From Streptomyces sp. RKND-216 (GTDB lineage Bacteria; Actinomycetota; Actinomycetes; Streptomycetales; Streptomycetaceae): 64,000 nt of DNA. The position numbers and the translations under genes are program-made. Shown piece by piece: positions 1 through 7,809 of the stretch. The notes under the pieces are model-generated. The model was given only the letters and a program-made list of their open reading frames with translations. It had not been told where the DNA came from and made no database searches. Location: contig NZ_SSBQ01000002.1 of the NCBI RefSeq assembly GCF_004795255.1, positions 4,804,001 to 4,868,000 of the forward strand. Direction: 5' to 3'. Numbering within the stretch: position 1 is the stretch's first letter; each line of letters starts with the position of its first letter.

Positions 1-527
1 GACGCGAGCTGGGCATCCCCACCTCGTTCAACTTCCTCGGCCCGCTCACCAACCCGGCACGGGTGCGCGCGCAGGCCACCGGCGTCGCGGATGCCCGGAT
101 GGCGCCGATCCTCGCCGGCGTGCTCGCCGAACGCGGCTCCTCCGCGCTGGTGTTCCGCGGCGACGACGGCCTGGACGAACTGACCACCACCAGCACCTCC
201 ACCGTGTGGATCGTGCGCGACGGCACTGTCCGGCGGGAGAGCTTCGACCCGCGGACCGTGGACCTCGAGATGGTGCCCGTGGAGGCGTTGCGTGGCGCCG
301 ACGCCGCGTACAACGCGGACGTGGCGCGGCGGTTGCTGGAGGGCGAGCAGGGGCCGGTCCGGGACGCCGTGCTGCTCAACTCGGCGGCGGCGCTCACCGC
401 GCTGGAACCGACGGACCAGCCGCTCGCCGACCAGCTCGGGGCGGGCCTCGCGCGCGCGGCGGAGTCCCTGGACTCCGGCGCCGCCAAGTCCGCCCTCGAC
501 CGCTGGGTCGCCTCCTCCCACGCGTAG
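1..527 (+). CDS. trpD: Anthranilate phosphoribosyltransferase, C-terminal part (left edge)
   Basis: Partial gene; the frame is open from base 3 to the window edge and 174 residues remain. TrpD transfers the phosphoribosyl group of PRPP to anthranilate, the second step of tryptophan synthesis in the cytosol. The visible part begins with the family segment containing [11 protein letters not shown], followed by the conserved [15 protein letters not shown] stretch (here [14 protein letters not shown]), and ends with a normal C-terminal helix. The N-terminal PRPP-binding region lies outside the window. The gene stops 112 bases before the SAM-IV leader, so it is transcribed separately from the next gene. 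Family assignment is secure; the start cannot be seen. Confidence 0.95.
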   Translation, partial: RELGIPTSFNFLGPLTNPARVRAQATGVADARMAPILAGVLAERGSSALVFRGDDGLDELTTTSTSTVWIVRDGTVRRESFDPRTVDLEMVPVEALRGADAAYNADVARRLLEGEQGPVRDAVLLNSAAALTALEPTDQPLADQLGAGLARAAESLDSGAAKSALDRWVASSHA

Positions 528-639
528 CGCCCGCACGGGCACGCCCCGCCCCTGTGCCGGCCCCCGGCCTCCGGCGCCGCTCGCGGTGACGGGGGCCGGC
601 GGCGCGACCCGCCGCAGGCGCGTGGCATACTGCCGTCCA

Positions 640-760
640 GGTCACGAGTGACAGCGACGAAGGCCCCGGCCCGCTGTCCGGCAACCCTCCTTCCGTGGCG
701 GGGTGCCCCGGGTGATGACCAGGTCGCGGACACGCAAGGTCCGCGGCAAGCGCGGATCCC
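640..760 (+). ncRNA. SAM-IV riboswitch aptamer
   Basis: The stretch carries the hallmarks of the actinobacterial SAM-IV class. A GGTCA...TGACC closing stem joins bases 640-644 and 716-720. Inside it are CCGGCAACCCTCC, GGGGTGCCCCGGGTGATGACC and, after the core, a second hairpin ending in CGGCAAGCGCGG. I recognise these blocks from the mycobacterial SAM-IV sequences. It senses S-adenosylmethionine and lies immediately upstream of the aminotransferase gene on the same strand. Confidence 0.88.
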
Positions 761-795
761 TCATCACACAGCCAGGGGTCCTGGTCATGAGGGAG
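758..795 (+). promoter_or_regulatory. Expression-platform hairpin masking the Shine-Dalgarno site
   Basis: CCCTCAT at 758-764 pairs with ATGAGGG at 787-793, and inside it CCAGG at 772-776 pairs with CCTGG at 780-784. The outer right arm contains most of the ribosome-binding sequence GAGGGAG (789-795) for the ATG at 806. This fits translational shut-off when the upstream aptamer binds SAM. The pairing is visible in the sequence; the switching direction is inferred. Confidence 0.6.
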
Positions 796-805
796 TGCTC
801 TGCAC

Positions 806-2152
806 ATGTCCGTCTCCGCCCCTGCCCCCGCCGCCCCTCGCACCGCTGCGGCGACCCCGCTTCCCGTCCTCGGTGACGATGTCCTCGTGCCCGTCGCCGA
901 CGGCACCGAGATCCCGTACGCGGCGCTCGACCAGGCGGCCAGCGCCCCCGTGCTGCGCCGCGTGTGGGACGACGTCGCCGCTTACCTGCCCTACTACGGC
1001 AGCGTCCACCGCGGCTCCGGCCACCTGTCCCAGCTGTCCACCGACCTGTACGAGCGCAGCCGTGCGACCGTCGCCGCGTTCCTCGGCTGCCGTGCTGACG
1101 ACCAGGTCGTCTTCACCCGCGGCACCACCGACTCGCTGAATCTGCTCGCGGCGGTGGTCCCGGACGGCACGCGGGTTTTCGTCTTCGAGAGCGAGCACCA
1201 CGCCGCGCTGCTGCCGTGGCGCCGCTGTGAGACGGCCGTGCTGGACACGCCACGCAGTCCGCAGCAGGCGGTGTCCGTGCTCGAAGCGGCGCTGCACGGC
1301 GGCCCGGACGGGCCGAAGCTGGTCTGCGTCACCGGGGCGTCCAACGTCACCGGAGAGATCTGGCCGGTCCGCGAGCTGGCCCGCGTCGCGCACCGGCACG
1401 GTGCGCGGGTGGTCCTCGACGCGGCGCAGCTCGCCCCGCACCACCCGGTGGACGTGGCGGGGCTCGACGTGGACTGGGTCGCCTTCTCCGGCCACAAGCT
1501 GTACGCCCCGTTCGGTGCGGGTGTGCTGGCCGGGCGGTCCGATTGGCTCGATTCGGCCGAGCCCTACCTGGCGGGCGGCGGGGCCAGCCGCCGGGTCGCC
1601 CGCGAGCCGGACGGCCGTCTCGACGTCGAGTGGCACACCGGCACCGCCCGCCACGAGGCGGGCTCTCCGAACGTGGTGGGTGCTCACGCGGTGGCGTCCG
1701 CGTGCCGCGCGCTGGAGGAAGCCGGGCTGGAGCGGCTGGTGCGGCGTGAACGCGCCTTGCTGGAGGTCTTGCTGGACGGGCTGGCCCAGGTGCCGGACGT
1801 CCGGGTGCTGTCGCTCTTCGGTCGCGGCGAAGACGGCGTCCCAGGGGGCGGCGAAGGCGGCCGCGCCGCCGGACGGGTCGGCGTGGTGTCGTTCGTCGTG
1901 GACGGCTGGGACGGCACCAGGTTCGCGGACGCGCTGTCGGCGGAGTACGGGATCGGGGTGCGCAGCGGACTGTTCTGCGCGCATCCGTTGCTGCGGAACC
2001 TGCTGGGGAGGGGGCACGACGAAGGCGGCGGCTGCGGTGCGCCCTCGCGAGGGGCGCTCAACGCGGTGCGGGTCAGCTTCGGGGCGGGGACGCCGGACGA
2101 GCACGTCGAGCGTTTCGTCCGCGCGGTCCGTTCGCTGGCGGCCCGTCGCTGA
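806..2152 (+). CDS. Class V aminotransferase (cysteine desulfurase-like, PLP-dependent)
   Basis: A 448-residue fold-type I PLP enzyme of the NifS/class V group. The PLP lysine lies in SGHKLYAPFGAG at about residue 231, preceded by the cofactor-binding VLDAAQLAPH segment and the HHAALLPW substrate loop. A conserved cysteine in the RSGLFCAHP region near residue 390 sits where cysteine desulfurases carry their catalytic Cys, so desulfurase or selenocysteine lyase-like activity is possible but unproven. The ATG at 806 follows a GAGGGAG site with a 10-base gap. Its location behind a SAM-IV riboswitch ties it to sulfur amino acid or SAM economy. The exact substrate is unknown. Confidence 0.88.
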   Translation: MSVSAPAPAAPRTAAATPLPVLGDDVLVPVADGTEIPYAALDQAASAPVLRRVWDDVAAYLPYYGSVHRGSGHLSQLSTDLYERSRATVAAFLGCRADDQVVFTRGTTDSLNLLAAVVPDGTRVFVFESEHHAALLPWRRCETAVLDTPRSPQQAVSVLEAALHGGPDGPKLVCVTGASNVTGEIWPVRELARVAHRHGARVVLDAAQLAPHHPVDVAGLDVDWVAFSGHKLYAPFGAGVLAGRSDWLDSAEPYLAGGGASRRVAREPDGRLDVEWHTGTARHEAGSPNVVGAHAVASACRALEEAGLERLVRRERALLEVLLDGLAQVPDVRVLSLFGRGEDGVPGGGEGGRAAGRVGVVSFVVDGWDGTRFADALSAEYGIGVRSGLFCAHPLLRNLLGRGHDEGGGCGAPSRGALNAVRVSFGAGTPDEHVERFVRAVRSLAARR

Positions 2153-2166
2153 CGTGGTCTTCCGTC

Positions 2167-2213
2167 CGCCCTCGCCCGACGGGGCGGGAGACCAGCCCGT
2201 CCGGCGAGGGGCG
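2167..2213. terminator. Bidirectional terminator between converging genes
   Basis: A nearly perfect 17-bp stem (arms 2167-2183 and 2196-2213) with a 12-base loop lies between the aminotransferase stop at 2152 and the stop of the oppositely oriented Lrp/AsnC-type gene at 2244. It has no T run, as usual in Streptomyces. Confidence 0.6.
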
Positions 2214-2243
2214 TGCCCGCGACGCGGATCGCCCCCGGAGGGG

Positions 2244-2525
2244 CTACGCGTCGAGGCCGATGGCGAACGCGGCCTCGAGGTCGTGCTGGGAGTACGTCCG
2301 GAACGCGATGTGCGTCTCGGTCGACAGCACTCCGGGCACCTTGCTGATGTGTCCGGGGATCACGTCGGCCAGGTCGTCGTGCCGCGCCACCCGCACCATC
2401 GCGATCAGGTCGTGCGCCCCGGTCACCGAGTACACCTCGCTCACGCTCTCGATGGCGGCGATCTGCTCGGCGATCTCGGGGATGCGGTCGGTGCTGGTCT
2501 TGATCAGCACGATCGAGGTGATCAC
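2244..2525 (-). CDS. Stand-alone Lrp/AsnC ligand-binding (RAM/ACT-like) domain protein
   Basis: A 93-residue protein that consists only of the Lrp/AsnC C-terminal sensor domain (beta-alpha-beta-beta-alpha-beta), with the family stretch VTGAHDLIAMVRV and a C-terminal helix after THIAFRTYS. It has no helix-turn-helix, so it probably oligomerises and binds an amino acid or partners another regulator instead of binding DNA. The GTG start at 2525 overlaps the rhomboid stop codon by GTGA and has a GAAGGGA site nearby, so translation is coupled to the rhomboid gene. Such single-domain sensors are common in actinobacteria. The ligand cannot be read from the sequence. Confidence 0.88.
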   Translation of the reverse strand: MITSIVLIKTSTDRIPEIAEQIAAIESVSEVYSVTGAHDLIAMVRVARHDDLADVIPGHISKVPGVLSTETHIAFRTYSQHDLEAAFAIGLDA

Positions 2526-3244
2526 GGTGAGATCCCTTCGTCGGGGGCGGCGGCCGGGCGGGCGGCTGCGTCTGCCGTGCGGAAGCGTCGCCAGGCGTAG
2601 AGGAAGCCGAGCATGAAGCCTACGACGTGGGCCAGGTAGGCGACGCCGGGACCGTCCGTGTCGTGGCGCGCGGCCAGCCACTGGAGGGCCAGCCAGAACA
2701 CCAGCACCAGCCAGGCGGGGAAGCGCAGCGGCAGGAACCACAGGAAGGGGAACACACTGGTCACCCGTGCCCGGGGGAGCAGGTAGAGAAAGGCGCCCAG
2801 CACACCGGAGATCGCCCCCGACGCGCCGACCAGGGTCTCGTCGGAGCCGTGGTGCGCGGCGGCGTAGCAGAGCATCGCCGCGTAGCCGACGACCAGGTAG
2901 CAGAGGGTGAAGCGGACCGCGCCCGTCCGTCGCTCGACGCTCTCGCCGAAGACGAACAGGAAGAGCAGGTTGCTCAGCAGGTGCAGCCACCCGCCGTGCA
3001 CGAAGAGCGAGGTCAGCGGGGTGAGCAGCGGGCGCGCGGCGCCGCTCCACAGCTCGGTGGGGACGACGCCCCAGCGCTGGTAGTAGGAGGCCTGCTCCCG
3101 GTACAGGGCCCCCTCACCGCCGGTGCCGAGCCCGGCGACCGGGCCCAGCAGGAAGACCGCGGCGCAGAGGCCGATGAGGGTGTACGTCGCCACGGGGTGA
3201 CCGCGCACCGAGCGGGTAGGAGGGCGGGTACCGGTGGCGGACAT
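2522..3244 (-). CDS. Rhomboid family intramembrane serine protease
   Basis: A 240-residue multi-spanning membrane protein. The catalytic serine is in GASGAISG at about residue 141 and the partner histidine in LAHVVGF at about residue 206. The HxxxN-type motif HLLSNLLFLFVFGE lies in the second helix. Rhomboids cleave single-pass proteins inside the membrane; the substrate here is unknown. The ATG at 3244 has no clear ribosome-binding site, and an in-frame GTG twelve codons downstream is an alternative start. The gene is first in a two-gene unit with the Lrp/AsnC sensor-domain protein. Confidence 0.9.
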   Translation of the reverse strand: MSATGTRPPTRSVRGHPVATYTLIGLCAAVFLLGPVAGLGTGGEGALYREQASYYQRWGVVPTELWSGAARPLLTPLTSLFVHGGWLHLLSNLLFLFVFGESVERRTGAVRFTLCYLVVGYAAMLCYAAAHHGSDETLVGASGAISGVLGAFLYLLPRARVTSVFPFLWFLPLRFPAWLVLVFWLALQWLAARHDTDGPGVAYLAHVVGFMLGFLYAWRRFRTADAAARPAAAPDEGISP

Positions 3245-3385
3245 GCAGCGGATGATGACGGGTCGGCCACGGCGGGGTCCGCCCGACACGCGCTGCGGGC
3301 CCGAGGTCGTAAGGTGACCGGCAGTACACCCGTGGAGACGATGGGGTCCCCGGACGGCCGGCACCGAAGGAGTGTGGACGACATC

Positions 3386-3685
3386 ATGGCGGTTCCCCAG
3401 CCCACGAGGACGACGCGCTGGCGCTGCACGCTGTGCGGCAATCTGACCCGGTTCGACGTGACCCGTTCCAGCACGGTGGTCGAGTTCGTCCATCTGGACC
3501 TGGCGGGCGAGCCGACCGTCGAGGAGCGGGACGTACGCAGTGAGAGCATCGAGTCGGTCCGCTGCCGCTGGTGCGACGCTGTGGACCGGATCGAGCTGGT
3601 GGACCGGCCCGGCGCGGAGGCGAAGGAGGCACCGGAGGCTTCGGGATCTTCTGGAGCCCCGGGGGCCTCGGGAGCACAGGCCTGA
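3386..3685 (+). CDS. Small actinobacterial zinc-ribbon protein
   Basis: A 99-residue protein with paired CxxC knuckles, CTLCGN near residue 15 and CRWC near residue 60, which should bind one zinc ion. The tail after residue 75 is rich in Ala, Gly, Ser and Glu and looks disordered. The start chosen is the ATG after GAAGGAG. An in-frame GTG at 3374 lies too close to that site to use it. Orthologs with the same N-terminus are conserved across Streptomyces at this place, but no function is established. A role as an accessory to RNA or protein binding is only a guess from the zinc fold. Confidence 0.8.
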   Translation: MAVPQPTRTTRWRCTLCGNLTRFDVTRSSTVVEFVHLDLAGEPTVEERDVRSESIESVRCRWCDAVDRIELVDRPGAEAKEAPEASGSSGAPGASGAQA

Positions 3686-3725
3686 GACGGCGCGGCGGTC
3701 GGAGGAACCTGGGCAGGTGTGAGCG

Positions 3726-5084
3726 GTGGAGCAACACAGCGACGGTGAGCGCGACGACGCACGCGTGCCGCCGGACGAGTCGCTCGACCGCCCGCTGCCC
3801 GACAGGGTGCGGCGCCGGGTCGTCGCGCTGACCGGCGAGGCCATCGGCGACCTGACCGTGGCGGAGCTGCCGGGGCCGCTGCGCCAGTACGCCCGGTTCA
3901 CGCCGCAGCGCCGCGCGAAGTTCGGCGGCAACGCCATGGCGGCGGCGCTCGAGAGTGATCCGGTGTTCCGCCGGCGTGTCGCCGGACGGCTCCGCGACCT
4001 GGTCACCGAACTGGCGGAGGCGGTGGAGGCCGGCCGCGCGCCGGCCGCCGCCGACCCGGTGGACGTGGCGGCGCTCGCCTACGTGCTGCGCCCGCCGGGC
4101 TGGGTGAAGCAGGTGACGGCGGCCGGTGAGGAGGCGCAGCGCGCCCAGGCCGAGCAGGCGGGGGAGGAGACGCAGCGGGAACTCGCGCGGCTGCGCGAGG
4201 AACTGTCCGCGGCCCGCGCCGCGCAGCGCGCCGAGTCCGAACGGGCCCGCGGAGAGGGCGAGGCGGCCCGCAAGGACCTGGAGGCGGTGCAGCGGAAGCT
4301 GCGCAGCGCGCAGAGCGACGTGAAGCGGGGCGAGGCCGCGCTGCGGAAGCTGAGGTCCGAGATGGACGACCAGCGGTCCGCCCACGCGGCGGAGAAGGCC
4401 GCGACCGACGGCGAGGTGCGCCGGCTCAAGGCGCGGCTCGCGGAGACCGAGTCGGCGCTCGAAGCCGGCCGCCGCACCGCCCGTGAGGGGCGCAGCGTGG
4501 AGGACATGCGGGTCCGGCTGCTGCTGGACACCGTGCTCGACGCGGCCCAGGGCCTGCGGCGCGAACTCGCGCTGCCCCCGGCGGAACTGCGCCCGGCGGA
4601 CACCGTGGACGCGGTGGAGCCGGGCCGGATGAGCCCCAAGGACGTCGCGGCCCGGGCCCTGTCGGAGAGCGACCCGGCGCTGCTGGACCAGCTGCTGTCG
4701 CTGCCGCAGGCGCATCTCGTCGTCGACGGCTACAACGTCACCAAGACCGGCTATCCGACGATGCCGCTGGAGAAGCAGCGGCTGCGGCTCCTCGGCGGGC
4801 TCGCGGTGCTCGCCGCGCAGACCGGCGCGGAGATGACCTGCGTCTTTGACGGGGCCGAATTGGCCGCGCCGGTGCTGCTGGCGCCCCCACGCGGGGTTCG
4901 GGTGCTGTTCAGCAAGCCGGGGGAGACCGCGGACGAGCTGATCCGCCGGCTGGTGCGGGCCGAACCGCCGGGCCGCGCCGTGGTCGTGGTCTCCTCCGAC
5001 CGGGAGGTGGCCGACGGCTGCGCCGCCGCGGGGGCCCGGCCGGTGTCCTCCGCGCTGCTGCTGCGCCGCCTCGGCCGTACCTGA
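3726..5084 (+). CDS. NYN (YacP-like PIN-superfamily) domain protein with coiled coil
   Basis: A 452-residue protein in three parts. Residues 1-125 are a helical actinobacterial N-terminal region. Residues about 135-260 form a long charged coiled coil. Residues about 325-452 form an NYN/YacP domain starting with LVVDGYNVTKTG, which carries the first acidic metal ligand, followed by CVFDGAE and VVVSSDREVADGC, which supply the others. YacP/Rae1 relatives are ribosome-associated endoribonucleases, so RNA cleavage is likely. The start is GTG 3726. It follows the zinc-ribbon gene by 40 bases and probably shares its transcript. Confidence 0.87.
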   Translation: MEQHSDGERDDARVPPDESLDRPLPDRVRRRVVALTGEAIGDLTVAELPGPLRQYARFTPQRRAKFGGNAMAAALESDPVFRRRVAGRLRDLVTELAEAVEAGRAPAAADPVDVAALAYVLRPPGWVKQVTAAGEEAQRAQAEQAGEETQRELARLREELSAARAAQRAESERARGEGEAARKDLEAVQRKLRSAQSDVKRGEAALRKLRSEMDDQRSAHAAEKAATDGEVRRLKARLAETESALEAGRRTAREGRSVEDMRVRLLLDTVLDAAQGLRRELALPPAELRPADTVDAVEPGRMSPKDVAARALSESDPALLDQLLSLPQAHLVVDGYNVTKTGYPTMPLEKQRLRLLGGLAVLAAQTGAEMTCVFDGAELAAPVLLAPPRGVRVLFSKPGETADELIRRLVRAEPPGRAVVVVSSDREVADGCAAAGARPVSSALLLRRLGRT

Positions 5085-5420
5085 CCGCACCCGGCCTGCA
5101 CATGGGGGCAGTTGTCCCCGGTGCGCCTGATGGGAGGGTTGCGTCCCGTTGCCCCGTATTGCTCCTACGGGCTGTCAAGTGGCGGTCGCTGCGCGTGTGA
5201 TGAGAGTAAAGAATCCTGTGATCCGCACGGCAATTTCTCTGAGGGATTTGATCCGATCAGATGGGCGTGGCTAATCTCTGGGCTCGAACCACCGCGAAAC
5301 CGATCACTCATCCGGGGTGACAGCGGAGGTACCGCCTCGTCCCACGAGCCGCCGCCCAAGCGGGGAGTGGGGCCGGAAAGACCGACCGGCAGGCGGCTGA
5401 GGAAGAAGGAGCTCGCCCCA
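5085..5420 (+). promoter_or_regulatory. 336-base leader of the first NlpC/P60 gene, candidate structured RNA
   Basis: No gene is visible here. A possible sigma-70-type promoter is TTGATC at 5248 and TAATCT at 5272, 18 bases apart. Downstream there are GAACC, CCGGGGTGA, an inverted GGAGGTACCGCC block and ACCGGCAGGCGGC, ending in GGAAGAAGGA before the GTG. This partly resembles the ydaO/yuaA (cyclic-di-AMP) leaders that precede cell-wall hydrolase genes in Streptomyces, but the ACAGCTAAC element is missing. I regard it as a candidate structured leader and not a confirmed riboswitch. Confidence 0.4.
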
Positions 5421-6452
5421 GTGGCGTCCCACCGTCGTCCCAAGCAGCCCAGTCGCACCCGTGTCACCGTCATGACGGCGACCGCTGCCGCAGCCGTGGC
5501 CCTCACCTCCCAGAGCGCGCAGGCGGCGCCCTCCAAGCCCTCCCTCGACGAGGTCAAGGCGAAGGTCGACAAGCTCTACGAAGATGCGGAGGCGGCGACC
5601 GAGAAGTACAACGGCGCCAAGGAGAAGCAGGAGAAGCTCAACAAGGACATCTCCAACCTCCAGGACTCGGTGGCGCGCGGCCAGGGTGAGCTGAACGACC
5701 TGCGCGACGGCCTCGGTTCGATGGCGACCGCGCAGTACCGCAACGGCGGCGTCGACCCCTCGATCCAGCTGTTCCTCTCGTCCGACCCGGACGACTACCT
5801 GGACAAAGCCTCCACCCTCGACCAGCTCAGCACCAAGCAGAGCGAGGCGCTGGACAAGATCCAGGGCAAGCAGCGCACCCTCGAGCAGAAGCGCGAGGAG
5901 GCCCGCACCAAGCTGGACGACCTCTCCGAGACCCGCAAGGAACTCGGCAGCAAGAAGAAGAAGATCCAGGGCAAGCTCTCCGACGCCCGGGACCTGCTCA
6001 ACACCCTCACCGCCGAGCAGCGCGCCGAGATGCAGGCCGACGAGGCCCGCGCCAACCGCGCCGCCTCCGACCGCGTCGACCTCGGCAGCGGCGTCCCCGC
6101 CTCGCAGCGCGCGTCCGCCGCGCTGAGCGCCGCCCAGGGCAAGATCGGCTCGCCGTACGTCTGGGGCGCCACCGGCCCCAGCTCCTTCGACTGCTCCGGG
6201 CTCACCTCCTGGGCCTACGCGCAGGCCGGCGTCTCGCTGCCGCGCACCTCGCAGTCCCAGGCGAGCGCCGGCGCCCAGATCGGCCGCAGCGCGCTCCAGC
6301 CCGGCGACCTGGTGCTGTTCTACGGCGACCTGCACCACATCGGCCTGTACGCCGGCAACGGCCAGATCCTGCACGCCCCCAAGCCGGGTGCCAACGTGCG
6401 CTACGAGTCGATCAACAACATGCCGTTCATGTACGGCGTCCGCGTCGGCTGA
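5421..6452 (+). CDS. Secreted NlpC/P60 peptidoglycan endopeptidase (paralog 1)
   Basis: A 343-residue RipA/CwlO-type hydrolase. The basic N-terminus and hydrophobic stretch form a signal peptide with likely cleavage after SAQA near residue 36. Residues 45-220 are a Lys/Glu-rich coiled coil, and the C-terminal 110 residues are the NlpC/P60 domain. That domain contains the catalytic cysteine in FDCSGLTSW (about residue 257) and the histidines in HHIGLYAG (about 308) and ILHAP. It should cut the D-Glu to meso/LL-diaminopimelate bond of stem peptides outside the membrane. GTG 5421 follows GAAGGA by about ten bases. It lies in tandem with a close paralog. Confidence 0.92.
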   Translation: MASHRRPKQPSRTRVTVMTATAAAAVALTSQSAQAAPSKPSLDEVKAKVDKLYEDAEAATEKYNGAKEKQEKLNKDISNLQDSVARGQGELNDLRDGLGSMATAQYRNGGVDPSIQLFLSSDPDDYLDKASTLDQLSTKQSEALDKIQGKQRTLEQKREEARTKLDDLSETRKELGSKKKKIQGKLSDARDLLNTLTAEQRAEMQADEARANRAASDRVDLGSGVPASQRASAALSAAQGKIGSPYVWGATGPSSFDCSGLTSWAYAQAGVSLPRTSQSQASAGAQIGRSALQPGDLVLFYGDLHHIGLYAGNGQILHAPKPGANVRYESINNMPFMYGVRVG

Positions 6453-6472
6453 CGCAGCCCCGCCTTCCCCTT

Positions 6473-6521
6473 CACGCACGACGAACCACCCGTCCCTCGT
6501 ACGGGTGGTTCGTCGTGCGTG
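6473..6521. terminator. Perfect 21-bp hairpin terminator
   Basis: Arms 6473-6493 and 6501-6521 are exactly complementary over 21 bases with a 7-base loop. It lies 20 bases after the first NlpC/P60 stop and separates the two paralogs, which are therefore likely to be transcribed independently. Confidence 0.85.
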
Positions 6522-6691
6522 AGGCTGACGCCTTCCCGTCCGCCGCCGCCACGGTGACCTGCACCGTCGTCCGTGCGGCATGCCGCGACCGCCGCCTCCT
6601 CCGGCCCGGCGCGTGGACCCTCCGTGCCGGCGCCGCTACATTCTGCCGGGCAAGCGGGCCTACGCCCAGCCCAGCGGAAGGAGCGCGACCC

Positions 6692-7726
6692 GTGGTCTCG
6701 CACCGGTCACCCCGTCACCCCGGCACGGCCCTCACCGGCCGGCCCGCCGTCCGCGTCGCCGCCCTCACGGCGGCCGCGGGCGCCGTCGCCGCGCTCACCA
6801 CGGCCCCGGTCGGAGCCGACCCGGGCAGCGGCGCGCCGCAGGACGTGGCGGCCCGCGTGGACCGCCTCCACGCCCAGGCGGAACGCTCCACGGAGAAGTA
6901 CAACGCCGCGTCCGAGGACGTCGACGACCTCCGCGACCGCATCGCGAACGTGCAGGACCAGGCCGCCCGCAAGCAGTCGGTCGTCAACCGGCTGCGGGAC
7001 GACCTCGGTGCGCTCGCCGGAGCCCAGTACCGCAACGGCGGGGTCGACCCCTCCGTCGCCCTGCTGCTCTCCGCCGCCCCGGACGACTTCCTCGACAAGG
7101 CCGCCACCCTCGACCGCATCGGCGCCCGCAACGCCGACCGGCTGCGGCAACTGCGCGAGGCCCAGCGGGTCCTCGACCAATACCGCGCCGAAGCGGGACG
7201 CGACCTGACCGAACTGGAGCGGCGCAGCGCCGCGTTGAAGCGCCACAAGAAGGCCGTGCAGCGAAGACTCGGCACCGCGCAGCGCCTGCTGGACCGGATG
7301 TCGCCGCCCGACCGCGCCGCCCACGACCGCGCTTCGCGCGGCACCGGCCGCGCCCCCGTCACCACCGGGGCCGCCTCCTCCGCCCGCGCCGCCGCGGCGG
7401 TGGCCGCCGCCCGCAGCGTCGTCGGCTCGCCCTACGGCTGGGGCCAGGCCGGGCCCGGTGCCTTCGACTGCTCCGGCCTCACCCAGTGGTCCTACGCCCG
7501 GGCCGGAGTGGCCCTGCCGCGCACCTCGCAGGGCCAGAGCGGCGCAGGGCGGCGCGTGCCGCTCTCCCAGGCGCGCCCCGGGGACCTCGTCATCTACCGG
7601 AGCGACGCAAGCCACGTCGCCATGTACGTCGGCGGCGGGCAGGTCGTGCACTCCCCGTACCCGGGCGCCCAGGTCCGCTACGACCCGGTCGGCATGATGC
7701 CGGTCTCCGCGGTCACCCGCCCCTGA
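6692..7726 (+). CDS. Secreted NlpC/P60 peptidoglycan endopeptidase (paralog 2)
   Basis: A 344-residue paralog of the preceding gene with the same plan: an Ala-rich signal peptide (cleavage near VGADPGS), a coiled coil over residues 50-210 including the shared AQYRNGGVDPS segment, a short Ala/Thr linker and an NlpC/P60 domain with catalytic Cys in FDCSGLTQW (about residue 259) and His in SHVAMYVG (about 308). GTG 6692 is preceded by GGAAGGAG at an 8-base gap. The active-site residues are complete, so it should be an active endopeptidase. A perfect terminator upstream suggests independent control from paralog 1. Confidence 0.92.
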   Translation: MVSHRSPRHPGTALTGRPAVRVAALTAAAGAVAALTTAPVGADPGSGAPQDVAARVDRLHAQAERSTEKYNAASEDVDDLRDRIANVQDQAARKQSVVNRLRDDLGALAGAQYRNGGVDPSVALLLSAAPDDFLDKAATLDRIGARNADRLRQLREAQRVLDQYRAEAGRDLTELERRSAALKRHKKAVQRRLGTAQRLLDRMSPPDRAAHDRASRGTGRAPVTTGAASSARAAAAVAAARSVVGSPYGWGQAGPGAFDCSGLTQWSYARAGVALPRTSQGQSGAGRRVPLSQARPGDLVIYRSDASHVAMYVGGGQVVHSPYPGAQVRYDPVGMMPVSAVTRP

Positions 7727-7797
7727 CGGGCCGCACCTGACAGGCCGCCCCCGAAGGGCCGCACCTCACTCGCCGCCCCGAACGGTGCCGCCTCGCG

Positions 7798-7803
7798 TAG
7801 CAT
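7798..7803 (+). promoter_or_regulatory. Likely -10 box for a leaderless transcript
   Basis: TAGCAT lies six bases before the GTG start at 7810 and there is no ribosome-binding site between them, the spacing expected when transcription begins at the start codon. Confidence 0.45.
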
Positions 7804-7809
7804 CCCCCC

